A stretch of DNA of 64,000 nt, taken from assembly GCF_010820555.1 (NCBI RefSeq), contig NZ_JAAIKD010000001.1:473885-537884 (forward strand). Reading direction: 5' to 3'. Below the pieces are notes generated by a model. That model was not told the DNA's origin. It did not search any database and worked only from the letters and a program-made list of their open reading frames with translations. Below, piece after piece: positions 18,286-26,816 of this stretch (within the stretch, counting starts at the first letter, position 1; each line of letters begins with the position of its first letter). The DNA comes from Psychroflexus aurantiacus (GTDB taxonomy: Bacteria; Bacteroidota; Bacteroidia; Flavobacteriales; Flavobacteriaceae). The translations under genes and the position numbers were made by a program.

Positions 18286-19356
18286 TTATGCCATGGAAAA
18301 TTCAGATTCTATAAAATTCTGAATCAGCACGGGCACAGCCAGTTGGCCTAAATCTTTTATTTTCTGAAGCTCCAGGTGTTCTAAAAGTTCCACTTCAGAA
18401 AGTTTACAGCTGAGTTTAACTTCTATGAATGAAGCCAAAATTTTTCTGTGCGACAGCAGATGAACCACTGGCTTTTCATTATACAGACGGATGCCCTGTA
18501 TGCAGGATGTCTTCAGATTGATTCTGGAAAGGATGTCTTCCGAAGCCGGCAGTTCCTGTGGTGCTTCCGATTCCATAAGCGGAAATTCATAAAGGCCTTT
18601 CCAGATGCCTGCCCCCTTTCTTTGCTGAACCAGGGTGTTTTCTTCTGAATCTGTAACTACCAGGTAAGTAAAGTAGCGTGTTTTGACTTTAGCGGTCTTT
18701 ATTTTCACGGGCAGTTCTTCCTGAATCCCCTGTCGAAAGGCCACACAGTCCTCCTGAAACACACAAAACATACACTTTGGAGATTTGGGCCTGCAGTGCA
18801 GCGCGCCAAATTCCATAATGGCCTGGTTATGGATTGACGGCTGGGAAGCATCGAGCATGTCCTGGGCTTTTAGTTTGAATTCCTTGACTCCTTCGGTAGA
18901 ATTAATGGGAGTATGAATGCCCAGAAAACGCGAAAGCACCCGCTGTACGTTTCCATCGACAACGGCCACGGGCTCCTCGTAAGCAAAAGAAGCGATGGCA
19001 GCGGCGGTATAATCGCCTACGCCTTTCAGGCTTTTTAACTCCTTATAATTGTCGGGAAAAATGCCGTTTAAGGTTTTGCTAACATACTGGGCTGTAAAAT
19101 GAAGATTTCTGGCTCTGGAATAATAACCCAGGCCCTGCCATAATTTCAGCACCTCATCTTCGCTTGCCCTGGCCAGATCGTGAACCGTAGGAAAACGGGA
19201 GACAAATTTACGGAAGTATGGCAGGCCCTGCTTGACCTGGGTTTGCTGCAGTATGATTTCGCTCAGCCAAATGATATAGGCATCCCGGGTGTGTCGCCAG
19301 GGCAAATCTCTGTGTTCTATCCTATACCAATCCAGCAGACGTTTAGAGAAATTCAT
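18286..19356 (-). CDS. mutY: A/G-specific adenine glycosylase
   Basis: 356 residues from the ATG at 19356; an ATG nine codons upstream is less likely because homologues begin with the NFSK-like sequence. Catalytic SEIILQQTQ with the glutamate, helix-hairpin-helix LKGVGDYTAAAIASFAY, catalytic aspartate in VVDGNVQRVLSR and the 4Fe-4S cysteines in C-x6-C-x2-C-x5-C are present. The C-terminal Nudix-like domain recognises 8-oxoG. It removes adenine opposite 8-oxoguanine. Confidence 0.94.
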   Translation of the reverse strand: MNFSKRLLDWYRIEHRDLPWRHTRDAYIIWLSEIILQQTQVKQGLPYFRKFVSRFPTVHDLARASEDEVLKLWQGLGYYSRARNLHFTAQYVSKTLNGIFPDNYKELKSLKGVGDYTAAAIASFAYEEPVAVVDGNVQRVLSRFLGIHTPINSTEGVKEFKLKAQDMLDASQPSIHNQAIMEFGALHCRPKSPKCMFCVFQEDCVAFRQGIQEELPVKIKTAKVKTRYFTYLVVTDSEENTLVQQRKGAGIWKGLYEFPLMESEAPQELPASEDILSRINLKTSCIQGIRLYNEKPVVHLLSHRKILASFIEVKLSCKLSEVELLEHLELQKIKDLGQLAVPVLIQNFIESEFSMA

Positions 19357-19433
19357 TCCTTGTTTTTTGCAAGTATAATTCATATCCGCCTACTATTTAG
19401 CGCATTGTGTTTAATTATTGCGGATTAATTACT

Positions 19434-19441
19434 TATATTTG
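19434..19441 (+). promoter_or_regulatory. -7 promoter element of hup
   Basis: TATATTTG fits TAnnTTTG and lies 49 bp before the start codon, in the divergent space between mutY and hup. Confidence 0.6.
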
Positions 19442-19489
19442 CAAACTCAAAAAAAATCAAGATTAATCCTGAATAAATATTTTTGAATT

Positions 19490-19780
19490 ATGACGAAAGC
19501 AGATATCGTAGCCAACATTTCAGACAAACTCGGCTTAGAGAAAAATGAAGTTCAAGCTACTGTAGAAACCTTTATGGATGAAGTTAAGAATTCTTTAGAA
19601 GGTGGAGATAATGTGTATCTTAGAGGTTTTGGAAGTTTCATTGTGAAGACAAGAGCGGAAAAAACAGGGAGGAACATCTCAAAAAACACAACCATTAAAA
19701 TTCCAGCCCACAATATTCCGGCATTTAAACCTGCTAAAATATTTGTAGAAGGAGTGAAGCAAAACGTAGAAGTAAAATAA
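19490..19780 (+). CDS. hup: HU/IHF family DNA-binding protein
   Basis: 96 residues, near the 90-residue size of HU. The signature GFGSFIVKTRAEKTGRN is followed by the arm region (SKNTTIKIPAHNIPAFKPAK), which inserts into the minor groove with a proline. It bends and compacts DNA. The leader is short and the start codon unambiguous. The next gene, for a tiny basic protein, follows after 29 bp and is probably on the same transcript. Confidence 0.95.
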   Translation: MTKADIVANISDKLGLEKNEVQATVETFMDEVKNSLEGGDNVYLRGFGSFIVKTRAEKTGRNISKNTTIKIPAHNIPAFKPAKIFVEGVKQNVEVK

Positions 19781-19809
19781 GTTTAATAATCTAAAAAAAA
19801 TACAAGCCT

Positions 19810-19899
19810 ATGCCAAGCGGTAAAAAAAGAAAGAGACATAAGGTAGCCACTCACAAAAGAAAAAAGAGAAGCAGAGCTAACCGTCACAAGAAAAAGTAG
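19810..19899 (+). CDS. 29-residue very basic protein, ribosome-associated candidate
   Basis: An ATG at 19810 opens 29 codons, most of them Lys, Arg or His; it starts MPSGKKRKRHK and ends NRHKKK. I know the same peptide from other Bacteroidota, always near hup. Charge and size resemble small ribosomal proteins such as bS22/COX24-type or the Flavobacterium-specific extra large-subunit protein; which of these it is I cannot say. The stop codon lies inside the 5' arm of the terminator. Confidence 0.7.
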   Translation: MPSGKKRKRHKVATHKRKKRSRANRHKKK

Positions 19900-19916
19900 T
19901 GCCTCACTACTTTTTC
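19890..19916 (+). terminator. Terminator that includes the stop codon of the small basic protein
   Basis: Stem 19891-19901 with 19905-19915, loop of three bases, then T-rich sequence. The 5' arm contains the last two lysine codons and the TAG. Confidence 0.85.
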
Positions 19917-19980
19917 TAATTCTATACGTTCTTTGACATCAAAATTCAAAGCGATTGAATTTTTAAATCGAATTAAAAAT

Positions 19981-20049
19981 GTAATCCTTTTCATCACTGA
20001 AATACAAGGATTACTTATGTATAATTTTAGTCTGTAAAACCTACAGACT
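19981..20049 (+). promoter_or_regulatory. Two hairpins in the rng leader
   Basis: Stem A, 9 bp: 19981-19989 with 20006-20014. Stem B, 8 bp: 20029-20036 with 20042-20049, ending 17 bp before the GTG start. By analogy with RNase E of Escherichia coli, whose 5' leader hairpin mediates autoregulation, these could be a target for the enzyme itself. Inference only. Confidence 0.4.
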
Positions 20050-20066
20050 TCTAAAATCTAATAAGC

Positions 20067-21611
20067 GTGAATAAGGAATTAATAGTACGTTCTAGTTCCG
20101 ACGCTGTAGATTTTGCCTTATTAAAAGATGGAAGGCTCATAGAGCTCCATAAAGAGACAGAAGGATTCGATTTCTCTGTTGGTGATATTTTTCTAGCAAA
20201 AATTAGAAAAGCTTTACCGGGTCTCAATGCCGCATTTGTGAATGTCGGTTATGAAAAAGATGGTTTTTTACATTACCATGACCTTGGACCAAACGTCAAA
20301 ACAATGCTGAAGTTTGTGAAAAAAGCCACCGCCAATCAACTGAAAAATTTCTCTTTGAGGGATTTTCCTTTTGAAGAAGAAATCGATAAAAATGGATCGA
20401 TAGCCGATACGCTAAGCTCCAACCAATCCCTTCTTGTACAAGTTGTAAAAGAACCAATCTCTACCAAAGGCCCAAGATTGAGCAGTGAGCTTTCTCTTGC
20501 AGGTCGCTATATTGTTTTAGTTCCCTTTTCGGATCGGGTTTCAGTTTCACAGAAAATTGAAAGCAAAGAAGAAAAGAGCAGACTCAAGCGATTAGTAAAA
20601 AGTATTAAACCCAAAGGTTTTAGCGTCATCATCAGAACTGTTGCAGAAGGCAAAAAAGTGGCTGATATCGACAGAGACCTTCAAAATTTGATGAAACGAT
20701 GGGAAAACATGTGCAAAAAGCTTAGCAAAGCACATCAGCCATCGAAAGTTTTGGGTGAGCTTAGTAAAGCTTCATCAATATTAAGAGACATGTTCAACGA
20801 CTCATTTACATCTATTAGCATAGATGATGATGTCATTTTTACACAAATAAAAGATTATGTCGGGAAAATATCTCCAGACAAAGAATCTATTGTTTCTCAC
20901 TATAATTCTAATGTTCCCATATTTGAAAAGTATGGTATAGAAAGACAAATCAAAACGTCTTTTGGTAAAACCGTAACTATGAAAAAAGGAGCTTACTTAG
21001 TCATTGAGCATACAGAAGCTATGCACGTGATTGATGTCAATAGTGGAAACAGAAGTAATAAGGCCAAAAATCAAGAAGATACAGCACTCGAAGTCAACAT
21101 GATAAGCGCAACAGAGATTGCGCGTCAGTTGAGATTAAGAGACATGGGAGGAATCATTGTCGTCGATTTTATCGACATGAACAACCCAGACAACCGAAGA
21201 AAACTTTACGAACATCTTAAAGATGAGATGAGCGATGATAGAGCTAAACACAAAATCTTGCCCCCAAGTAAATTTGGGTTAATCCAAATCACCAGACAGC
21301 GTGTTCGTCCCGAGATGAACATCAAAACGCGTGAGGCGGACCCCAATAAAGGCGACGGTGAGATTGAAGCCCCAATCGTGATTATCAATAAAATCAATGC
21401 GGATCTGCAAAAGATCCTGAAGAAAGGAGATAAGAAGATTACGCTTACTGCGCATCCTTTTATCGCTGCCTACTTAATGAAAGGCTTTCCTTCTCCAAGA
21501 AGCAAGTGGTTCTTTGATTTCAAAAAATGGGTGAAAATCCAGCCAAGGGATGCTTACAATTATTTAGAATATCATTTTTATGACCAAAACGGGTCAATCA
21601 TCAAAGTCTAA
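20067..21611 (+). CDS. rng: Ribonuclease E/G family protein
   Basis: 514 residues, RNase G length, starting at GTG. S1 domain at about 35-125, 5' sensor region, then the DNase I-like catalytic core with IDVNSGNRS and GIIVVDFIDM, whose two aspartates bind magnesium. The zinc-link cysteines of RNase E are missing here and there is no degradosome tail, so it is of the RNase G class. It processes 16S rRNA and degrades mRNA. Two leader hairpins precede it and an intrinsic terminator follows. Confidence 0.93.
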   Translation: MNKELIVRSSSDAVDFALLKDGRLIELHKETEGFDFSVGDIFLAKIRKALPGLNAAFVNVGYEKDGFLHYHDLGPNVKTMLKFVKKATANQLKNFSLRDFPFEEEIDKNGSIADTLSSNQSLLVQVVKEPISTKGPRLSSELSLAGRYIVLVPFSDRVSVSQKIESKEEKSRLKRLVKSIKPKGFSVIIRTVAEGKKVADIDRDLQNLMKRWENMCKKLSKAHQPSKVLGELSKASSILRDMFNDSFTSISIDDDVIFTQIKDYVGKISPDKESIVSHYNSNVPIFEKYGIERQIKTSFGKTVTMKKGAYLVIEHTEAMHVIDVNSGNRSNKAKNQEDTALEVNMISATEIARQLRLRDMGGIIVVDFIDMNNPDNRRKLYEHLKDEMSDDRAKHKILPPSKFGLIQITRQRVRPEMNIKTREADPNKGDGEIEAPIVIINKINADLQKILKKGDKKITLTAHPFIAAYLMKGFPSPRSKWFFDFKKWVKIQPRDAYNYLEYHFYDQNGSIIKV

Positions 21612-21630
21612 GGTGTTGATATCAATTTTT

Positions 21631-21667
21631 AAAAACCCCATATCCCAAGCGGATATGGGGTTTTTTG
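21631..21667 (+). terminator. rng terminator
   Basis: Stem 21631-21645 with 21651-21665, short loop, run of T. Confidence 0.88.
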
Positions 21668-21673
21668 TTTTCG

Positions 21674-21681
21674 TATTTTTG
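21674..21681 (+). promoter_or_regulatory. -7 promoter element of recX
   Basis: TATTTTTG fits TAnnTTTG, 19 bp before the ATG; it directly follows the rng terminator. Confidence 0.55.
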
Positions 21682-21700
21682 CAGCCAGATCAAACTGAAA

Positions 21701-22192
21701 ATGCCAGGAGAAAACTTCAAACCCAGGAAATCCTTAAGCGTAGACGAAGCGCTGTTGAAGCTGATGAATTACTGCGTCTATCAGGACCGCTGTCATCAGG
21801 AGGTGGAGAAAAAACTCAAAGATCTGCAGATGTATGAAGATGCCCAGGCTTACATCATCACCAGACTCATTGAAGAGGATTTCCTGAATGAAGAACGCTT
21901 CGCCAGAAGTTATGCCCGCGGCAAATTCAGAATAAAGAAATATGGCCGATTAAGAATTACAAGAGAACTTAAGGCTAAAAATATTTCTGCCTACAATCTG
22001 AAAGCAGGCTTGTCTGAAATTGAGGAAGAGGAGTATCTCACGACGCTGAGGGACTTAGCCGAGCAAAAACTGAACAGCCTGAAGGAGCAGGACCCCTACA
22101 AAAAAAGGCAGAAACTCTATCAGCACCTGGCTTATAAGGGCTATGAAACCGAGTTGATTTACGATGTCATCAACGATTTACTTCCGATGTAA
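21701..22192 (+). CDS. recX: Regulatory protein RecX
   Basis: 163 residues from the ATG at 21701; an in-frame TTG at 21665 would run through the promoter and is rejected. The three-helix RecX repeats are visible (LLKLMNYCVYQDRCHQEVEKKL in outline; FLNEERFARSYARGKFRIKKYGR). RecX binds RecA filaments and limits their growth. It is far from recA here, as is common in flavobacteria. Its last 15 bp overlap the convergent cupin gene. Confidence 0.9.
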   Translation: MPGENFKPRKSLSVDEALLKLMNYCVYQDRCHQEVEKKLKDLQMYEDAQAYIITRLIEEDFLNEERFARSYARGKFRIKKYGRLRITRELKAKNISAYNLKAGLSEIEEEEYLTTLRDLAEQKLNSLKEQDPYKKRQKLYQHLAYKGYETELIYDVINDLLPM

Positions 22193-23071
22193 GTCGTTCT
22201 GTAATCGTTTCTCCTGCCTGCGATAGGCCAGCCTGTTTTTATAGTTGATCCAGTCATCCCCTTTTAGTTTCCGCATCACATTTTCAAAAGCCCGCATGAT
22301 CGTCAGATTATAAATGGCTTTACTCAAATTTTTAGGGCTTCTGGGTAAGGTTCTTAAACTCATGGAAAAACCGGGCGTGAGGTAAGTCATATTATGCCAG
22401 TAACCTTCCGGCATATACAGGGCTTCACCGTGTTCCAGGTAGGCTTCGTAACCCTTTGCCAGCTTCAAGGCGGGGAACTTTTCCAGATCGGGGGCATTGA
22501 AATCAATTTCATTCAGACTGATCAAGGCATTCGGAACTTTATACAGGTACCTGGTTTCTGAAGGCGGATAGATAATGCAGCGCTTTTTCCCTTCGAAATG
22601 GATATGCAGTATGTTTGCAAAATCAATGTCGTAGTGCATAAACACCGACGAATTCTCAGCACCAAAAAAAAGAAAGGGCAGTTTTTTGAGAAATTTTATG
22701 CCAAGCGCCGGCATTTTGAAGTGATTTTGAAGTACGGGGACTTCTTTCATCATATTAAACAAAAAAATACGATAGTCGGTCGGACCTTTTTTCAAAAGAT
22801 CCACATAGGCTTTAAGTTTCATTTTAGCATGCGGCTCATTGAACTTATTCTTGGCCGAAACCGGTCTGTTGTCGTATAAAGGCACTTCCACATCTCCGGC
22901 GATCTCCTTCAGGTAAGACAGGGACCACTTTTCATACGCAGGCCATTCCCTGGTGAGTTGCTCTATAACCACAGGCTTTTGAGGCTTCACATACTGCTCC
23001 AAAAAGTCCTGAGGGGAAATGCTTTTTACCCTGTCGACAGTCTGCAGGTTGAGTTTTTCATCAGGTTTCAT
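22178..23071 (-). CDS. Cupin-like JmjC-type protein, putative 2OG oxygenase
   Basis: 297 residues from the ATG at 23071; a TTG three codons earlier falls in the terminator tract. The metal triad of JmjC/cupin_8 enzymes is visible: H146-x-D148 in FMHYDID and H226 in GYWHNM. Such proteins are often Fe(II)/2-oxoglutarate-dependent protein hydroxylases acting on ribosomal or other proteins. The 3' end overlaps recX by 15 bp. Substrate unknown. Confidence 0.8.
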   Translation of the reverse strand: MKPDEKLNLQTVDRVKSISPQDFLEQYVKPQKPVVIEQLTREWPAYEKWSLSYLKEIAGDVEVPLYDNRPVSAKNKFNEPHAKMKLKAYVDLLKKGPTDYRIFLFNMMKEVPVLQNHFKMPALGIKFLKKLPFLFFGAENSSVFMHYDIDFANILHIHFEGKKRCIIYPPSETRYLYKVPNALISLNEIDFNAPDLEKFPALKLAKGYEAYLEHGEALYMPEGYWHNMTYLTPGFSMSLRTLPRSPKNLSKAIYNLTIMRAFENVMRKLKGDDWINYKNRLAYRRQEKRLQNDLHRK

Positions 23072-23077
23072 ACCTAA

Positions 23078-23120
23078 CAAAAATAAGCTTCATTTCGGGA
23101 TCTGCCAAAATGAAGCTTAT
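23078..23120 (-). terminator. bioB terminator
   Basis: Perfect 13 bp stem 23083-23095 with 23108-23120, followed on the minus strand by TATTTTTG. That tract also matches a -7 element for the cupin gene, whose ATG lies only 7 bases on. Confidence 0.85.
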
Positions 23121-23151
23121 GATATCTTAACTCTAAGGCTGTCTCTCCAGA

Positions 23152-24240
23152 CTAAACCTTGGTCTTGGCTTTTTGCTTGGCCTCGACATTACGTTCTATC
23201 GTATGTCCGGGACGCGACCATTTTGGTTTTTCACCGAGTGGTTTGTACTGGGATTCTTCTGCAGAAACCGACTGTGGCTGAGATTTTTTCTCAAAGGGCT
23301 TCTGAGGCTCCAGTCCCAGGAGTTTAAACATTTCCATGTCTTCGTTCACGTCAGGATTTGGTGTGGTCAGCAGTTTATCTCCGGCAAAAATAGAGTTGGC
23401 ACCGGCAAAAAAGCACATCGCCTGTCCTTCTCTGCTCATGTCGGTTCTCCCCGCAGAAAGTCTCACTTGGGTTTCAGGCATCACGATTCTGGTGGTAGCA
23501 ACCATGCGCAGCATTTCCCAGATCGATACTTTTTGCTGTTCTTCCAGAGGAGTTCCTTCTACAGGCACCAAAGCGTTGATGGGTGTAGATTCCGGCTGAG
23601 GATTCAAGGTGGCTAAAGCCACCAGCATCCCTGCTCTGTCTTCCAGGGATTCTCCCATGCCAATAATACCTCCGCTACAAACGGTCACATTGCTTTTTCT
23701 AACGTTCCCAATCGTATCCAGCCTGTCCTGGTAACCTCTTGTGGAAATCACTTCTTTATAATATTCTTCTGAAGAATCTAAATTATGGTTATAGGCATAC
23801 AGACCGGCTTCAGCCAGACGCTGAGCCTGGTTTTCTGTCACCATGCCCAGAGTACAGCAAACCTCCATGTCCAGTTTGTTGATGGTTCTTACCATTTCCA
23901 GAACGTTATCGAACTCCTGACCATCCTTTACATTTCTCCAGGCTGCGCCCATACAAACTCTGGAACTGCCGGAAGCTTTGGCTCTCAGGGCCTGTGCCTT
24001 AACCTGAGAAACGCTCATTAGATCGTTGCCTTCAATATCGGTGTGGTAACGCGCTGCCTGCGGGCAATAGCCGCAATCCTCCGGGCACCCTCCGGTTTTG
24101 ATAGATAGCAAAGTTGAAACCTGCACTTTATTGGGATCGTGATGTATTCTATGTACGGTGGCTGCTTCGTAAAGCAGCTCCATCAAAGGCTTATTATAAA
24201 TATCTAAAATCTCTTCCTTGGTCCAGTCGTTTCTTGTCAT
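23152..24240 (-). CDS. bioB: Biotin synthase
   Basis: 362 residues. The radical SAM motif C52-x3-C56-x2-C59 (GGCPEDCGYC) and the 2Fe-2S ligands (C in RVCMG and VCCTLG, VCSGG) are all present; the fold continues with GIIGMGE and a conserved arginine near VRLSAGR. It inserts sulfur into dethiobiotin. The C-terminal 45 residues are an extra charged tail. The downstream terminator is strong. A ketosynthase gene lies upstream in the same direction. Confidence 0.96.
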   Translation of the reverse strand: MTRNDWTKEEILDIYNKPLMELLYEAATVHRIHHDPNKVQVSTLLSIKTGGCPEDCGYCPQAARYHTDIEGNDLMSVSQVKAQALRAKASGSSRVCMGAAWRNVKDGQEFDNVLEMVRTINKLDMEVCCTLGMVTENQAQRLAEAGLYAYNHNLDSSEEYYKEVISTRGYQDRLDTIGNVRKSNVTVCSGGIIGMGESLEDRAGMLVALATLNPQPESTPINALVPVEGTPLEEQQKVSIWEMLRMVATTRIVMPETQVRLSAGRTDMSREGQAMCFFAGANSIFAGDKLLTTPNPDVNEDMEMFKLLGLEPQKPFEKKSQPQSVSAEESQYKPLGEKPKWSRPGHTIERNVEAKQKAKTKV

Positions 24241-24326
24241 GATATTTTATTTAAGGATTCAAAAATAGAAAAAAGTAGGTGTATTAGCTATTCTGAATAA
24301 AATTTGAGTCAAATTAATTTTTAAAT

Positions 24327-25475
24327 CTATGGTTTTTCCAGCAAAATACTCACGGCATTCCCGCCAAAACCTACGGCATTTACCAGCACTGAAGTGATGG
24401 GTTTTGAAGGTGAGAGCTGCTTATAAAACGGGGTTTCAAAAAATTCGCCAGTTTTCAGCATCAGTAAGGCCATTTCGATATTCAACATGCCTGAAGCGCC
24501 AAAGGTATGCCCCAGCTTCCATTTGTTGGTGGTGAGCAGGGGCATGGTTTCAAATGTGTTTTGGATGGCATTCACCTCGGCCTGGTCTCCTTTTTTGGTG
24601 CCCGGAGCATGCAGCACAACAGCATCTACACGGGTCTTTCCGGCTTCCTGCAGTGCCATTTTCATGGATTTTTGAAAGCATTCTGCGTCCGAAGAAATGG
24701 AAATGTTGTGTGTGATCTGTTCAGTAGCATACCCAAATCCCGTGATCCGGGCCAAGGCCTGTTCTGAAGATCTCGACATGACTGCCGTTGCCGAGCCTTC
24801 CCCAAGAATCAGAGAATTCTGACGTTTATCCAGCTTCAGACTTTCACAGGGAAAATCGGTATCCAGTCTGGAATACAGTTTTAAAGCCTGCATCTGAGCG
24901 ACCGTAAATTCCGTCAGCGGCGCTTCTGAGCCGCCTACCAGAAACATGCCACACATGTCGGCTTCCAGCCAGGCTTTGGCATTCAGCATGGCATGCAGGG
25001 CTGTGGAACAGGTGATGGAATGGCTTATGTTGGGGCCGTCCACACCCAGATCCTGGGCCACCCAGGACGAAATATTCCCCAGGGTGGTGGTCGGAGACGT
25101 GAGCGGCGATAGTGTTTTCCCCTCCAGAAACCTTTTGTGGTGCGCTTCGAATAAGGCTGTGGCTCCGCGGGACGACCCGATATTAATCCCTGTGGATTCG
25201 GGTTCAAAACTTAAGCCTGAAATCGCTTTTCTGGCGGTAAACATCGCCATCAGCACAGATTTGTCCAGGTCTTTGTACCGGGGGTTTTCCTGAGCAAGGT
25301 TTTGGATTTCTTCTGAAGATGAGGCAGGAAGACTCGCTCCTAGGACCGAGGTTTTAGCCCAGTCTAAGGCTTTGAAATGCGTGGAATCGGTTCGATAATG
25401 CTTCAGAATGCTTTCCCGGTCATCGCCTAAAGCGGAAATAGATCCAAAACCATTGATGTATATGGGGTGTTTCAA
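24327..25475 (-). CDS. Beta-ketoacyl synthase family protein
   Basis: 382 residues, thiolase fold, shorter than FabF (about 410). The Cys-His-His triad is intact: C156 in SITCSTALHAM, H289 in LHAPGTKKGD, H323 in WKLGHTFGASG. It should condense acyl groups with malonyl-ACP. It lies 86 bp before bioB in the same direction, so it may supply the pimelate chain for biotin. It may equally be a general FabF paralogue; context alone decides. Confidence 0.85.
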   Translation of the reverse strand: MKHPIYINGFGSISALGDDRESILKHYRTDSTHFKALDWAKTSVLGASLPASSSEEIQNLAQENPRYKDLDKSVLMAMFTARKAISGLSFEPESTGINIGSSRGATALFEAHHKRFLEGKTLSPLTSPTTTLGNISSWVAQDLGVDGPNISHSITCSTALHAMLNAKAWLEADMCGMFLVGGSEAPLTEFTVAQMQALKLYSRLDTDFPCESLKLDKRQNSLILGEGSATAVMSRSSEQALARITGFGYATEQITHNISISSDAECFQKSMKMALQEAGKTRVDAVVLHAPGTKKGDQAEVNAIQNTFETMPLLTTNKWKLGHTFGASGMLNIEMALLMLKTGEFFETPFYKQLSPSKPITSVLVNAVGFGGNAVSILLEKP

Positions 25476-25578
25476 GTGAAGTTAATTTTTGAAGCAAATA
25501 TCGAAAAAACTAAAGCTACACCCTATTAAATTCAGAATAACTAAAAAAAGCAATGGAATCTCTCTAGTAATTATTTGG

Positions 25579-25586
25579 TATCTTTG
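25579..25586 (+). promoter_or_regulatory. -7 promoter element of ricT
   Basis: TATCTTTG fits TAnnTTTG and lies 66 bp before the start codon of ricT. Confidence 0.5.
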
Positions 25587-25652
25587 AAATTCTGAATAAG
25601 AAAGATTAATCTTCAGCGTTTTAAGTATGAAGCGCTTCAATATATAGAACGT

Positions 25653-26816
25653 ATGGGATGTAGCAGTTGCTCGACCGGAAAAGATGGCCAGCCAAAAGGC
25701 TGCAAAAATAACGGCACTTGTGGAACAGATGGATGTAATAAGCTGACGGTTTTTGACTGGCTGTCGGATGTGGAGCTTCCTGGAGGACAGAAAGCTTTTG
25801 ACTGTGTCGAGGTCAGGTTTAAGAATAGCAGGAAAGAATTTTTTAGAAATACAGAACAGCTAACGCTTTCCATTGGAGATATTGTAGCCACGGAAGCTTC
25901 ACCAGGGCATGATATCGGGATGGTAACGCTTACCGGGGAACTGGTGAGGGTGCAGATGAAAAAGAAAAACACAGACCCAGCTTCCAAGGAGATTCCAAAA
26001 GTTTACAGAAAAGCCTCTCAAAAAGACATCGATGTCTGGCAGGCCGCCAGAGAGCGCGAGGATGCGATGAAGGTGAAAGCCAGACAAATCGCTATCCGCC
26101 TGAAGCTGAAAATGAAAATAAGCGATATCGAATTTCAGGGCGATGCCTCCAAAGCCGTTTTTTATTATACCGCAGAAGAGCGTGTGGATTTCAGGCAACT
26201 GATTAAAGAGTTTGCCTACGAGTTCAAAACGAGAATCGAAATGCGTCAGATTGGCTTTAGACAGGAAGCGGCCAGACTTGGCGGTATTGGATCCTGCGGA
26301 CGTGAACTCTGCTGTTCTACCTGGTTAACCGATTTCAGGACGGTAAAAACTTCGGCGGCGAGATACCAGCAATTATCGCTGAATCCGCTAAAACTTGCCG
26401 GACAATGTGGTAAGCTGAAATGCTGCCTCAATTATGAACTGGACACCTACCTGGAAGCTCTCAAAGACTTCCCGAGACAGGATCAAAAACTCACCACGCA
26501 AAAAGGGGATGCCGTTTGCCAGAAAATTGATATTTTCAAAGGGAAATTATGGTATGCTTACGAGAAGGAATACAACAACTGGATTGAGCTCGATACAGAC
26601 GCAGTTAAGGAGATTTTAAAGGCTCAGCGTGAAAAAAACCCGGTAGCCAGTCTGGAAGAATTTACTTCTGAAATACCTGTCGAAAAAGCGGAGTTTTCCA
26701 ATGCTTTCGGGCAGGACAGTTTAACCCGTTTTGATAAGCCAAAACGAAAAAAACCTAAAAATAAAAGAAAGTCAAATAAACATAAGAAGTCTAAAAAGAA
26801 CAATGCAAACTCTTAA
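25653..26816 (+). CDS. ricT: PSP1-domain protein RicT (YaaT)
   Basis: 387 residues. An N-terminal cysteine cluster (CSSC, then C-x5-C-x4-C) precedes the PSP1 domain (about 95-270), which carries conserved cysteines in GSCGRELCCSTW and CGKLKCCLNYE. The C-terminal 40 residues are Lys-rich and disordered. In Bacillus RicT joins RicA and RicF in a complex with Fe-S clusters that supports RNA processing; the function in flavobacteria is untested. gldH follows with a 14 bp overlap. Confidence 0.88.
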   Translation: MGCSSCSTGKDGQPKGCKNNGTCGTDGCNKLTVFDWLSDVELPGGQKAFDCVEVRFKNSRKEFFRNTEQLTLSIGDIVATEASPGHDIGMVTLTGELVRVQMKKKNTDPASKEIPKVYRKASQKDIDVWQAAREREDAMKVKARQIAIRLKLKMKISDIEFQGDASKAVFYYTAEERVDFRQLIKEFAYEFKTRIEMRQIGFRQEAARLGGIGSCGRELCCSTWLTDFRTVKTSAARYQQLSLNPLKLAGQCGKLKCCLNYELDTYLEALKDFPRQDQKLTTQKGDAVCQKIDIFKGKLWYAYEKEYNNWIELDTDAVKEILKAQREKNPVASLEEFTSEIPVEKAEFSNAFGQDSLTRFDKPKRKKPKNKRKSNKHKKSKKNNANS

